From an uncultured Flavobacteriales bacterium (GTDB taxonomy: Bacteria; Bacteroidota; Bacteroidia; Flavobacteriales; BACL11): 64,000 nt of DNA. The stretch is from positions 17,602 to 81,601 of the forward strand of contig CASIBH010000007.1 in assembly GCA_949372805.1 (NCBI GenBank), given 5' to 3'. The translations under genes and the position numbers were made by a program. The notes under the pieces are model-generated. The model saw nothing but the letters and a program-made list of their open reading frames with translations. It was not told the origin of the DNA and did not search any database. Of the stretch, positions 37,395 through 46,054 are shown one piece after another (position 1 is the first letter of the stretch; each line of letters opens with the position of its first letter).

Positions 37395-38057
37395 TTAAAT
37401 CTTAAGAGTTGACATACCGCCATCAACATTCAATATTTGACCTGAAATCCAAGATGACTTATTAGAAATCAGAAAGTCAAGTGCATTTACAATATCCTCA
37501 GGAAGCCCAGTTCTTTTTAAAGGGTGTTTTTGATTCATCATCTCTTTTTGATCTTCTGTTCTAAAAAAACGTTTAGCTAATTTAGTCTCTACAAGAGATG
37601 GTGCAATACAATTGACCCTAACTTTAGGAGCCCATTCAGCTGCTAAACTTTTTGTAAGTCCCTCAATAGCAGATTTACTAACTGAAACTGAAGAATGAAA
37701 AGGCATTCCTAAGTTTGCAGCAACAGTACTAATAAAAACTAAAGATGATTTTTCTGACAACCTAGATTCATAAAATTTTAGAATTTTCAACAAACCAACA
37801 ACATTTATCTCAAAATCTTCACGAAAGTTTTCAATTTTTAACCTCTTAAAAGGTTTTAAATTAATACTTCCGGGAAAGTATATTATTCCGTCAATATTAT
37901 CTTCGTCAATGAATGAATTTTCGTCCTGAACATTAAAATCTTGAATATCACTAAAGTCTGGATTAGAACTTAATCTAATAATATTGTAATTAACATTGTG
38001 AGTATTATAAAACTCAATTGCTATGTCGCTGCTTGCCCCTACTAAAAGTATTTTCAT
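37395..38057 (-). CDS. SDR-family oxidoreductase lacking the catalytic tyrosine
   Basis: 220 residues of the short-chain dehydrogenase fold. The cofactor loop is VGASSDIA (6-13), the Ser of the triad is Ser110 (FISTVA), and the helix Lys is Lys128. The tyrosine expected four residues before that Lys (YxxxK) is Val124. The rest, including RVNCIAPSLVET and the C-terminal GQILNVDGGM, is well conserved. It may bind NAD(P) without classical catalysis. It heads the MMPL-photolyase run and has a -7 box upstream. Confidence 0.87.
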   Translation of the reverse strand: MKILLVGASSDIAIEFYNTHNVNYNIIRLSSNPDFSDIQDFNVQDENSFIDEDNIDGIIYFPGSINLKPFKRLKIENFREDFEINVVGLLKILKFYESRLSEKSSLVFISTVAANLGMPFHSSVSVSKSAIEGLTKSLAAEWAPKVRVNCIAPSLVETKLAKRFFRTEDQKEMMNQKHPLKRTGLPEDIVNALDFLISNKSSWISGQILNVDGGMSTLKI

Positions 38058-38130
38058 TATAAATTTTTAAGTTACAAATAAAATGATTGTTTCAAGTTAA
38101 ATTATTTGATAAAATTATTAATTTTCTCGA

Positions 38131-38138
38131 CAAATATA
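38131..38138 (-). promoter_or_regulatory. -7 box for the SDR-MMPL-photolyase run
   Basis: TATATTTG on the minus strand, 74 bases before the SDR start. The surrounding 11-mer AAATATATAAC (38132-38142, plus strand) recurs at 39294-39304 upstream of the MerR gene in the same orientation. Confidence 0.4.
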
Positions 38139-38200
38139 TAACTATATTGAATAATTACTATATAATAATGAGTAAAATTAGCTTAACAAAAAAAATATCA

Positions 38201-38208
38201 TAAATTTG
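38201..38208 (+). promoter_or_regulatory. -7 box for the DUF2452 gene
   Basis: TAAATTTG matches TAnnTTTG and ends 16 bases before the ATG at 38224, so the leader would be about 10 bases. Confidence 0.45.
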
Positions 38209-38223
38209 TAAAAATTTATAGAT

Positions 38224-38610
38224 ATGAAAAAATATCCTGATAATGTAGTTTTTAATTACGAAGAAGATTCCTTTGATGCATTTAAAAAAGACTACCCCAC
38301 AACATCATCAGCACCAAACTTTGGGGCTAGCGTAATTGACAAAAATTTGCCTTATGAGTGCAAAAATTACTTTAAGAGTCAGATTGAAGAATTAAAGGAT
38401 CAGTACAAGAAAATTCAAGAAGAATATAATTGGACAGAACTTATCTATAAATCAAAGTATAGTTTTAATCCAATAACAGGCGCTATTTATTTTCTATATG
38501 AAACAGCAGATGAAGAAAATTTTTTAAGTATAATTGAACCAGAAAATTGGAATCAAAAATATATTGGAAGCTTTATGTTAATGTCAAATGGAAGATGGAC
38601 TAAACAATAA
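38224..38610 (+). CDS. DUF2452-family cytoplasmic protein
   Basis: 128 residues. PDNVVFNYEE at the start, a central helix rich in Lys/Gln/Glu (about 50-80), and YSFNPITGAIYFLYE followed by SIIEPENWNQKYIGSF match the DUF2452 family of Bacteroidota, whose function is unknown. It is divergent from the photolyase run and meets the MerR-like gene tail to tail with no gap. Confidence 0.75.
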   Translation: MKKYPDNVVFNYEEDSFDAFKKDYPTTSSAPNFGASVIDKNLPYECKNYFKSQIEELKDQYKKIQEEYNWTELIYKSKYSFNPITGAIYFLYETADEENFLSIIEPENWNQKYIGSFMLMSNGRWTKQ

Positions 38611-39270
38611 TTAACTTACCCAATTATCCTCCAGGTTTTTTTCTGCCCCCTCAACCATTTTTGTAGTCTGAAATAAAGATATAAAATGATTATTATCTCT
38701 GTTAAGAAATATATATGGAGCCATGATAAATAGTAGCCAAATATCTTTACTCATATTATTTTCAGCAATCTCTTTAGTTATGTCATTAATTTTAACCTCT
38801 AAAAGTGAAGAAACAAATTTTTCATGCTCGGCTACATTACTTTTAACAGACCAGATATACCCAATCTTTTCAAGAGCCGGATACATAATATTTAAATAAA
38901 ACTCAAACATTCCAAACTTTTTAAAACCTAAATAAATAGTACTATCAAATAAATCACGATCATAATTAAGTGCGGCTCTTAAAACTCTTGAAATATAAAT
39001 TTGAGGATTGTTGTTTTCTTTGTCATTAAACTTATCATCAACAAGATCTTGTATTTCAACGTGAGATTTCTTGGAAATACTTGAAATTTTAATTTTTTCG
39101 CTTAAAAGAGCTTTAGTATTTATAGCACAAATCAAATCATCTTTTGAATAAACTCTAATGTTAGTATCTGTTCTTTCTGCAACTAAGAAATTATATCTTT
39201 CTTCCCAAGATCGCAACGTGATTTTATTGGTATCACTTATTTTTGATAATTGACTTATATTATAATTCAT
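38611..39270 (-). CDS. MerR-family regulator, CarH/LitR-like but truncated
   Basis: 219 residues from ATG 39270; the frame opens at 39306, but MNYNISQLSKIS is the normal start. A MerR winged helix (about 1-70, with ITLRSWEERY) is followed by a four-helix cap (about 95-165) like that of B12-dependent photoreceptors CarH/LitR. Trp140 is kept; the E-H pair that usually follows is changed (AEHEKF). The Rossmann B12-binding domain with DxHxxG is absent: after about residue 170 only 50 unrelated residues remain, where family members run to about 290. It may act without B12. Neighbours include photolyase and pigment/pterin-related genes. Confidence 0.75.
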   Translation of the reverse strand: MNYNISQLSKISDTNKITLRSWEERYNFLVAERTDTNIRVYSKDDLICAINTKALLSEKIKISSISKKSHVEIQDLVDDKFNDKENNNPQIYISRVLRAALNYDRDLFDSTIYLGFKKFGMFEFYLNIMYPALEKIGYIWSVKSNVAEHEKFVSSLLEVKINDITKEIAENNMSKDIWLLFIMAPYIFLNRDNNHFISLFQTTKMVEGAEKNLEDNWVS

Positions 39271-39342
39271 AGATTTTTTTTCAAATATCCCAAAAATATA
39301 TAACAATTAACAGTAAAAATTATAAAATATGATTTTAAAGAA

Positions 39343-39350
39343 TATCTTTG
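39343..39350 (+). promoter_or_regulatory. -7 box for the SRPBCC gene
   Basis: TATCTTTG matches TAnnTTTG and ends 30 bases before the ATG at 39381. Confidence 0.45.
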
Positions 39351-39380
39351 CATAATTTTAAATGAATTAAACTATATATA

Positions 39381-39872
39381 ATGTCAGTTAAAACTAAAAG
39401 TTATAAAAGCGGACTATACTCTATAAAATCCAAACAAAAGGTAAATGAGCCTATTGAAGAGATATGGGATTTTTTCTGTAATCCAAAAAATTTAAACTTA
39501 TTAACGCCAACAGATATGAAATTTAAAATCTTATCTGGAAGGTCTGAAGATTTTTATATTGGTAAAATAATCAGTTACAATGTTAATCCATTCAAATTTT
39601 TTAACATGAAATGGGTAACAGAAATATCATTTATAGAAAAAAACAAATACTTTATTGACGAACAAAGGTTTGGCCCCTACAACATGTGGCATCATGAGCA
39701 CCATTTTAAAAAAAATGAAGATAACTCAACTACAATTATTGATAAAGTTATTTATAAAATGCCATTTGGAATATTTGGAAAAATCGCTCATTTTCTTTTT
39801 ATAAAAAAAAGATTAATTCAAATCTTTCAATTTCGTCATGAAGCCATAGACAAACTATTTCCAAAAAATTAA
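39381..39872 (+). CDS. SRPBCC (COQ10/START-like) ligand-binding protein
   Basis: 163 residues. EPIEEIWDFFCNPKNLNLLTP near 22-42 and the later QRFGPYNMWHHEHHF with clustered His are typical of SRPBCC proteins found beside photolyase, SDR and MerR genes in Flavobacteriia. The fold binds a hydrophobic ligand in a deep cavity. It is divergent from the truncated MerR gene and 13 bases before the QueD-like gene, so those two probably share a transcript. Confidence 0.82.
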   Translation: MSVKTKSYKSGLYSIKSKQKVNEPIEEIWDFFCNPKNLNLLTPTDMKFKILSGRSEDFYIGKIISYNVNPFKFFNMKWVTEISFIEKNKYFIDEQRFGPYNMWHHEHHFKKNEDNSTTIIDKVIYKMPFGIFGKIAHFLFIKKRLIQIFQFRHEAIDKLFPKN

Positions 39873-39885
39873 AACTATATATAAA

Positions 39886-40350
39886 ATGGGTAAATTTCAA
39901 TCAAGTAAAGTTTTTGACGGGTTTTCAACTGTATTTCGTCAATGGAAAGCTGAAGATATTCATTGTCGCTTTCTACATGGCTACGCGGTATCATTTAAGA
40001 TTTATTTTGAAGGAGAACTGGATTCAAGAAATTGGGTTTGGGATTTTGGAGGTTTAAAGCGTGCTCAAACAACAATAGATGGCCTACAACCAAAAGCATG
40101 GATGGATTATATGTTTGACCACACAGTGATTATAGCAGAGAATGATCCAGAGCTAAATTATTTTATAAAGATGGATAAATTAGGCTTAGCTCAAGTAAGA
40201 ATTATTAAAGCTACAGGTGCTGAAAAATTTGCAGAATATATTTATAATAAAATAAATAGTTTTGTAATAACTGAAACGGATAATAGAGTTAGAGTAACCA
40301 AAGTTAAATTTATGGAACATGCTAAAAATGCCGCATATTACTGTGAATAA
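39886..40350 (+). CDS. QueD/PTPS-like protein with altered metal site
   Basis: 154 residues with the tunnelling fold of 6-pyruvoyl-tetrahydropterin / 6-carboxytetrahydropterin synthases: a motif around HCRFLHGYAVSF (26-37), VWDFGGLKRA, and MFDHTVIIAENDP. In QueD the zinc is held by an early His and the two His of HGH. Here the early position reads STVFRQW with no His, and HGH is HGY (His31, Tyr33); His26 next to Cys27 could compensate. The Cys of the catalytic motif remains. Queuosine (queC/queE) and folate partners are absent nearby; photolyase is 4.5 kb away. Confidence 0.8.
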   Translation: MGKFQSSKVFDGFSTVFRQWKAEDIHCRFLHGYAVSFKIYFEGELDSRNWVWDFGGLKRAQTTIDGLQPKAWMDYMFDHTVIIAENDPELNYFIKMDKLGLAQVRIIKATGAEKFAEYIYNKINSFVITETDNRVRVTKVKFMEHAKNAAYYCE

Positions 40351-40362
40351 TAAATTTAATTT

Positions 40363-40950
40363 ATGAATTTAATTTTAATTTTAAGTCTAATTTTAAATAT
40401 GTCAAATATAATAATTGAAGATAAAAAAGAAATTCACTTTGGAGGGGGTTGCTTCTGGTGTGTAGAGGCTGTATTTGAAGACCTTGTGGGAGTAATTCGT
40501 GTTGAAAGTGGTTTTTCTGGTGGGCAGATTAAAAACCCGTCATACGCAGAGGTTAGTAGGTCAAAAACTAATCATGCAGAAGTTTGCAAAATAATCTATA
40601 ATCCAAGTGAAGTAAGCCTAGAAGTTTTACTGGAAGTTTTTTTCGTCTCTCATGACCCTACAACATTAAATAGACAAGGTAATGATGTAGGCGCTCATTA
40701 CAGGTCAATCATCCTCTATAATAACGACACGGAAAAAAAAGTAATAAATAATTTTATTGCTAATATTAACACAGAATTATTTGATAGTAAAATTGTTACT
40801 GAAGTAAAAGAATTTAAAGTTTTTTATGATGCTGAAAAATACCACCAGAATTATTTCAAACAAAATCAAGAACAACCCTATTGTCAATTTGTAATCTCTC
40901 CAAAAGTAACAAAAGCCAGAAATAAGCTAACAAAATACTATAAAAAGTAA
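40363..40950 (+). CDS. msrA: Peptide-methionine (S)-S-oxide reductase
   Basis: 195 residues. The catalytic motif HFGGGCFWC has Cys30 as nucleophile, followed by VESGFSGG, the tyrosine/His loop NDVGAHYRS, and the terminal YCQFVISPKV. It reduces the S-epimer of methionine sulfoxide in oxidised proteins. The N-terminal MNLILILSLILN is hydrophobic but lacks basic residues; an alternative ATG at 40399 would give a cytoplasmic 183-residue enzyme, which I consider about equally likely. It overlaps the glycosylase start by one base. Confidence 0.92.
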   Translation: MNLILILSLILNMSNIIIEDKKEIHFGGGCFWCVEAVFEDLVGVIRVESGFSGGQIKNPSYAEVSRSKTNHAEVCKIIYNPSEVSLEVLLEVFFVSHDPTTLNRQGNDVGAHYRSIILYNNDTEKKVINNFIANINTELFDSKIVTEVKEFKVFYDAEKYHQNYFKQNQEQPYCQFVISPKVTKARNKLTKYYKK

Positions 40951-41756
40951 TGCCTGAGGGACCAGAGGTCAGAATAGTTGCAGATTTTCTTCAAAAGGAA
41001 TTAAGCAATCAAATTATAACTGATTTTAAATGCTTCTCCAAACCATATCAAATTAAATATGGAAAGCTAATTGATGAAATCAACAATTTTATCCCTTTTA
41101 ATTTTTCTGAAATATTCTGTATAGGAAAAACTACTTTTATAAAAATTAATGATGATAAATATTTTTCATTTCATTTGGGAATGACAGGAAATTGGTCTAA
41201 AGTAAAAGAAAAACATAGTCATCTAAAACTAAATACTGATAAAAATAATATTATTTATTTTAATGATACTAGAAGGTTTGGGAATATCAAACTGCTAAAT
41301 AATATTGATGTTAAAACTAAGTATTTTAAAGAAGGTGATTTTTTAAATTTCAACACTTCACCTGCAAAGTACTCAGAATATTTACTTAAAAATATAAATT
41401 CAAATATTGAGGTTTGCAAGGTTTTATTAAACCAAAAATATTTTTGTGGAGTAGGTAATTATCTAAAATCAGAAATTCTTTACCATGCTAAAATCCATCC
41501 TCATACAAAATGGAACTATTTAGTAAAAAAAGATATTTATAATTTATGTAAATACACTAAAAAAATCATACACCAAGCATATCAAAGCGGAGGAGCTGAG
41601 CTAAAGGATTTCAAAAATCCTGAAAATGATTCTAAGCTAATTTTAAATGCCTATGCTCAAACACAAGATTCTAAGGGAAATCCTATAATTAACGATATAA
41701 CAAAAGATAATAGGAGAACATATTGGAGCCCAAAGAGACAGATTATCAAAAATTAA
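40950..41756 (+). CDS. Fpg/Nei-family DNA glycosylase without zinc finger
   Basis: 268 residues. The N-terminal MPEGPEV with catalytic Pro2 and Glu3 is diagnostic. The Fpg/Nei middle domain has FHLGMTGNW, and the H2TH region NQKYFCGVGNYLKSEILY. The C-terminal hairpin (about 228-262) has no CxxC pair, so this is a 'zincless finger' form; it keeps the Arg-containing turn RRTYWSPKRQ. It removes oxidised bases from DNA. Pairing with msrA, by a one-base overlap, makes a small oxidative-damage unit. Its end overlaps the convergent DoxX gene by 4 bases. Confidence 0.88.
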   Translation: MPEGPEVRIVADFLQKELSNQIITDFKCFSKPYQIKYGKLIDEINNFIPFNFSEIFCIGKTTFIKINDDKYFSFHLGMTGNWSKVKEKHSHLKLNTDKNNIIYFNDTRRFGNIKLLNNIDVKTKYFKEGDFLNFNTSPAKYSEYLLKNINSNIEVCKVLLNQKYFCGVGNYLKSEILYHAKIHPHTKWNYLVKKDIYNLCKYTKKIIHQAYQSGGAELKDFKNPENDSKLILNAYAQTQDSKGNPIINDITKDNRRTYWSPKRQIIKN

Positions 41757-42133
41757 GGGAGAAATAAAATTGCTAAAGAAATCACTAACATTAAAAATGC
41801 TGGTAATGATTTCATCAACGGATCACTAATTTTAATGTGCATAAAAATTGCTCCAACCATTAATAAACACATAGTATAAAGACTATAATCAACTAGGCCT
41901 GTAATTATTTCATTTTCAGAAAATAAACTCAAAAGCAAAGTAGTTGCAGCAAGTATCTTTAACGCTCCAACGACATACAACATAAAAGAGGGAAGATTAT
42001 AACTTGTAAATTCTTCTGTCATACTATTAGCTTGACCACCTCTATATGGCGTTGACTTTTTAAAACGAAAAACCCAAACATTTATAATTACTAAAAAAAG
42101 AGTGATTTTTAAAACTAAAATTAAAAGTGTCAT
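41753..42133 (-). CDS. DoxX-family membrane protein
   Basis: 126 residues with four helices (about 5-23, 45-66, 73-92, 105-125). The loop RFKKSTPYRGGQANSMTEEF and the LKILAATTLLLSLF helix fit DoxX/DoxD-like proteins, quinone-interacting membrane proteins of uncertain function. It is the last gene of the minus-strand peptide-use run, 11 bases after the SGNH hydrolase gene. Confidence 0.75.
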   Translation of the reverse strand: MTLLILVLKITLFLVIINVWVFRFKKSTPYRGGQANSMTEEFTSYNLPSFMLYVVGALKILAATTLLLSLFSENEIITGLVDYSLYTMCLLMVGAIFMHIKISDPLMKSLPAFLMLVISLAILFLP

Positions 42134-42144
42134 ATTTGATTTTT

Positions 42145-43278
42145 TTATTCAAAAATAAACTTCTTTACTGCTTTTCCTTCGCTATTTATAAAAAACTTTA
42201 AACCTTTTGATTTAGAATCAGTAATTCTACCAAAAAAATCTAAATATTTATTTTTTTTTTGGCTAGTATTATTATTTTCTTCAATACTAGAGATTGTTAT
42301 TGTAATTTCTTCTTCTAAAACATCCATTAGACACCAGTCATTTGTATACACAATAAGTTTTATATTATAAATTCCAGAGTTAAGATAATGATGAGAAGGG
42401 TTTTCCAAAGAAGAGAAATTACCATCACCAAAATCCCAAATACAATTTTCAAAATTTGAAGATGAATTTATAAAACTAATGGAATCGCCATTATCAACAT
42501 AAGAAAAATTTGCATTAAAGATATTCCAGGATGAAATACTATCAAGAACTGTTGACGAAGCTATTTGTTGTAAAAAAAGAGCATCACTAGAGCTAATTGC
42601 ATTTGGAATATACAATGCACCTATTGAGGGTTTTTTAAAAATAGATGAATAAAAAACACAAGCAGCTAAGTAAGATCCGTGAACACTTGGATGGCTATTA
42701 TCATTATTATAAAGTTCAATGGTACTGTCAAATGCTATACAATTCTTAAAAGCAATACCAACTGGAGAAATAGTAGCATTATTACTAAAACCCATTGAAA
42801 CATAACTATGCCTTAGTCTTTCTTGCATTCCTAAGTATGTACATACAGGTGGGTAATTAACACAATTTGTTTGATCACCATTTTTTCTCCCCCAAGTCAT
42901 ATAAAACAAGGGCTCAGAACAATTATAATTTTGATAAATAAGATCCACTAATTGCTCAGCATATGGAAAAACAGCTGTAGAAACATATGCTGGGCTTAGA
43001 GAGGGACGCTGACTTTGATCTTGTAAAACCACATAATCCCAGTTTTGTTGATTAATCTTATCAATTGTTAGCTGATCTTGAGAATGAGCATATAAAGAAT
43101 ATCCTCCCGGGGTGTATTGATCAAAAAAAATGGAGTCTCCAAGTGAAGTTGAAATTTTTGACAACATATCAGGTAAATCATTATAATAAATATAACTGTT
43201 ACCAATGAATAAAACATCATAAGTTTGAGCTGAAGATAAATTATAAATTAATAGTAGAAAAATAATTATTTTTCGCAT
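42145..43278 (-). CDS. Secreted SGNH-type hydrolase (DUF4886-like) with PKD domain and T9SS-like tail
   Basis: 377 residues: signal peptide 1-18; an SGNH hydrolase domain with the nucleophile motif FIGNSYIYYNDLP (Ser28), a WDYVVLQDQSQRP block and the catalytic pair in DNSHPSVHG; a PKD domain at about 255-325 (WDFGDGNFSSLENPSHHY); and a C-terminal segment (about 340-377) with YLDFFGRI and EGKAVKKFIFE like a short T9SS sorting signal. Likely an esterase on the cell surface or released. It starts 3 bases after the intact porin gene. Confidence 0.8.
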   Translation of the reverse strand: MRKIIIFLLLIYNLSSAQTYDVLFIGNSYIYYNDLPDMLSKISTSLGDSIFFDQYTPGGYSLYAHSQDQLTIDKINQQNWDYVVLQDQSQRPSLSPAYVSTAVFPYAEQLVDLIYQNYNCSEPLFYMTWGRKNGDQTNCVNYPPVCTYLGMQERLRHSYVSMGFSNNATISPVGIAFKNCIAFDSTIELYNNDNSHPSVHGSYLAACVFYSSIFKKPSIGALYIPNAISSSDALFLQQIASSTVLDSISSWNIFNANFSYVDNGDSISFINSSSNFENCIWDFGDGNFSSLENPSHHYLNSGIYNIKLIVYTNDWCLMDVLEEEITITISSIEENNNTSQKKNKYLDFFGRITDSKSKGLKFFINSEGKAVKKFIFE

Positions 43279-43281
43279 TAC

Positions 43282-44517
43282 CTAGATTTTAAGCTGTAAA
43301 ACTAACTCAGAAATTATCACTGAAGAGCTGTCATCATTTTTAAGTTGGGAAAATGAAGTCATTAATTTAAAATTATCTTTAACAAAATACTTTGATAAAG
43401 ACAGAGATAACATTGAATTGTCTTTAACTATAGAAAATGAGTTAGTAGCATACTCTGGAATAATATCAGTATATCTAAAATCAATTGAGACCCCACTCTC
43501 AAATACATAACCAACACTAGAATTAAAGCCACTACCCAATGATAGATATTCACTTATTTCTTGTGGAACAAGTAAATTTAATGCAAGAGGGTCTGAATAA
43601 ATTTGGTTAAGTGAACTTGCGCTTGTAACAACATATTCCGCTAAAAATGAAGCTCCCCTGAATTTACAAAGAAAGTCAACATAAAGCTGACTATAGTCTG
43701 GCATCTGCGGATTATTAATGACATTCCAAAGATAAAAATCGCCATGACCTTCTCCCACAGAATTAGATGCTCCATCATTATATGAGAGAGATAAGCCTAA
43801 AACAAATTTTAAATCATCTTCAAACATAACATCAGATATCTTATTCTCATTACCTTCTTTAAAAAATCCAAATGGAAATAAATCAACTCTTGCCGAATAT
43901 TTAAAACCACCAAGATCAACATCTCGACTATCAGAGCCAAAAGAGCTTCTTCCGTCTCCAGAGGTAAGAGAAAAGCTTGGGACCACACCAAAATTATTAA
44001 TGCTATGTCTAAAATCTAGAAACAATCCGAACTCTCTTCCAGTTAAACTATAAGTACTACTTAACAAACTTCTTTCGGTAAACTGGAGCATATCCTCCAT
44101 AATTAACATTTCTCTATTATTTGATTTAGATAATTTTTGACCAAAAGTTATTTTAATAGCACGATTGAAATCATAAGCTATCCATGCATCTAACAATGGA
44201 GTTGAAAGACTAAAATCTGAAAGAACTAAAAAAGAAACTTTTTCTTCTTTAGCATAACCAGAAAAACTAAAAAATGTTCTTTTAGAATTAAAAAAATATT
44301 CAACATTATTGTCTGTCATTAAATTTGAAGGATATGCATTTGCTTCAAAAGAAAAAGAAGGTTGTATCATTCCACTTAATTTGAAGAAATAATTGTCATT
44401 AGAAGAGAAGTTCACTCCATTGCCAAGCTCAAAATCTTTAGTATAATCACTAATTATTTCCTGAGCATAGCTATAGAAAGATGTGAAAATGAAGCTTATT
44501 ATTAATATTTTTTTCAT
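43282..44517 (-). CDS. Outer-membrane porin, OprO/OprP (phosphate-selective porin)-like
   Basis: 411 residues: signal peptide 1-18, then alternating beta-strands typical of a 16-18-strand barrel, ending in LQLKI-like aromatic/hydrophobic strand. Family marks include GQKLSKSNNREML and SLTSGDGRSSF. It forms an anion-preferring or general channel in the outer membrane. It lies 10 bases after the M14 carboxypeptidase and has a broken paralogue on the other side of that gene, so peptide uptake is a better guess than phosphate. Confidence 0.82.
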   Translation of the reverse strand: MKKILIISFIFTSFYSYAQEIISDYTKDFELGNGVNFSSNDNYFFKLSGMIQPSFSFEANAYPSNLMTDNNVEYFFNSKRTFFSFSGYAKEEKVSFLVLSDFSLSTPLLDAWIAYDFNRAIKITFGQKLSKSNNREMLIMEDMLQFTERSLLSSTYSLTGREFGLFLDFRHSINNFGVVPSFSLTSGDGRSSFGSDSRDVDLGGFKYSARVDLFPFGFFKEGNENKISDVMFEDDLKFVLGLSLSYNDGASNSVGEGHGDFYLWNVINNPQMPDYSQLYVDFLCKFRGASFLAEYVVTSASSLNQIYSDPLALNLLVPQEISEYLSLGSGFNSSVGYVFESGVSIDFRYTDIIPEYATNSFSIVKDNSMLSLSLSKYFVKDNFKLMTSFSQLKNDDSSSVIISELVLQLKI

Positions 44518-44527
44518 AGTGTTAGTG

Positions 44528-46051
44528 TTATTTTTTTAACAATCTAAAATAAGGTAATTCTAAATTTTTATTAGTTTTTATAATGTTATATGAGACAAAA
44601 CTATTTGGAGCTTCTGGCTCAAGAACCTCTATAGCTAGATTTGAATTCTTTTGATCCATCTTTAAAATATACCAAAACTTATCAATATCTAAATCAGTCT
44701 TTTTAGTTTTTGCTTTAACCTTTTGCATAAACACTCCTTCATATTTCATAGAAGACCTTTCATAAGAATCAACTATGTATTTCTCTACATTAACAGTTTG
44801 AGATTTAGCCACAGATGTAAGTTCTAGCCCAAGTATTTTCAGCTTTTTAATTAATAGCTTATTGTCATTATGAAAAAGATAAGCATGAGGTCTTTCTCTT
44901 GTCAAATCTGCCTTAGCATTAAATTTATCATGCAAAATAACATCAAGAACTATCTTCTCAGAAGAACCTAAATCTAAACACTCAATCTTACTATTTAATA
45001 TTGCTGGAGTACTCTTTAAAACAGCAGCATTTTTAGTTTGTTTGGAATCACTTAAAACTTTCTTAACATTTTGAACATTATTATATGCTGTCTCTAAATA
45101 TGATAATGCAACCAAAAAAGTACTATTCACTCTTCTTTGAAATGAGGTTTTACCAATACCAACACCCCTTACTTCAATTAATGATGAAACTGAATTTGAT
45201 AAAGCATAAGCAGTACAACTGGAACGCGCACTATTTGATCCTTGATGAAAATGAATACTACCATGATTATTTCTACTCACAATGTAATCGTGATACCTCA
45301 AGTTATTTGATTCTAATTTTTCTCTAGCATTTGCAACAAAAACATCATTAGTATAGTTTCTTAATAATTTTGGAACATTTAGATTTCCTGTGTATAAAAT
45401 CATTACATCATAAATATTAGATATTCCAAAATCTCCAATTTTGGTAAAATCCTTTCTAAAAGGAGTGTACTCATGAAAATCTACAGTCACTTCAGCACCA
45501 TATTTACTAAAAGCATTTTTTAATGAATTACTTTCTGGTATCATTAGTTTAGTATGATCTCTATTTAAATCAAGCCCATTTGCTGCATATCTATTGTTTT
45601 TTTCATAGCCATCTATATTTACCATTGGAACAATTATCAATTCTACACGATCAAATAAATATGAATATTTGTCATTTGATAACAACTGCTGCATTAAATA
45701 AAGAATACCTTCAGTGCTAGCTGGCTCATTACCATGCATTCCAGCCTGAAACCATACCTTTAATTTATCATTTGATGAATTGTTACTTATTTTAACCATT
45801 GGAATAGATTTTCCTTTCTGACTCTCTCCGATAAAAGAAAGAGAAACATCATTTCTATCTTTCATTAAATCATTAATAAAACTTATCATCATACTATAGC
45901 TAGTGAAACCCTTCTTTTTACTAAAAGCTGGAGTATTAATTTCAAGATTTGGATTGGGAAAGAACTCCTTAGTAATCTTTTTAGATTGAGGATTTAATTG
46001 ACTAAAGCAAAGATTTGGAAGAAGAAATAATATTAAAATTAATATTCTCAT
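44528..46051 (-). CDS. Secreted M14-family zinc carboxypeptidase
   Basis: 507 residues with signal peptide 1-17. Zinc ligands are His106 and Glu109 (AGMHGNEPAS) and His193 (DFHEYTPF); the substrate-binding Asn-Arg pair is in DLNRDH and the catalytic Glu is Glu293 (LIEVRGVG). A C-terminal beta-rich domain of about 170 residues follows the catalytic domain. It releases C-terminal amino acids from peptides outside the inner membrane. It lies between two porin genes and close to isoaspartyl dipeptidase. Confidence 0.9.
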   Translation of the reverse strand: MRILILILFLLPNLCFSQLNPQSKKITKEFFPNPNLEINTPAFSKKKGFTSYSMMISFINDLMKDRNDVSLSFIGESQKGKSIPMVKISNNSSNDKLKVWFQAGMHGNEPASTEGILYLMQQLLSNDKYSYLFDRVELIIVPMVNIDGYEKNNRYAANGLDLNRDHTKLMIPESNSLKNAFSKYGAEVTVDFHEYTPFRKDFTKIGDFGISNIYDVMILYTGNLNVPKLLRNYTNDVFVANAREKLESNNLRYHDYIVSRNNHGSIHFHQGSNSARSSCTAYALSNSVSSLIEVRGVGIGKTSFQRRVNSTFLVALSYLETAYNNVQNVKKVLSDSKQTKNAAVLKSTPAILNSKIECLDLGSSEKIVLDVILHDKFNAKADLTRERPHAYLFHNDNKLLIKKLKILGLELTSVAKSQTVNVEKYIVDSYERSSMKYEGVFMQKVKAKTKKTDLDIDKFWYILKMDQKNSNLAIEVLEPEAPNSFVSYNIIKTNKNLELPYFRLLKK

Positions 46052-46054
46052 TTC

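Noticed and set aside
43282..44517. Phosphate-specific porin annotation
   Set aside because: The fold fits OprO/OprP, but no pst or pho genes are near and the operon context is peptide use, so I name only the family.
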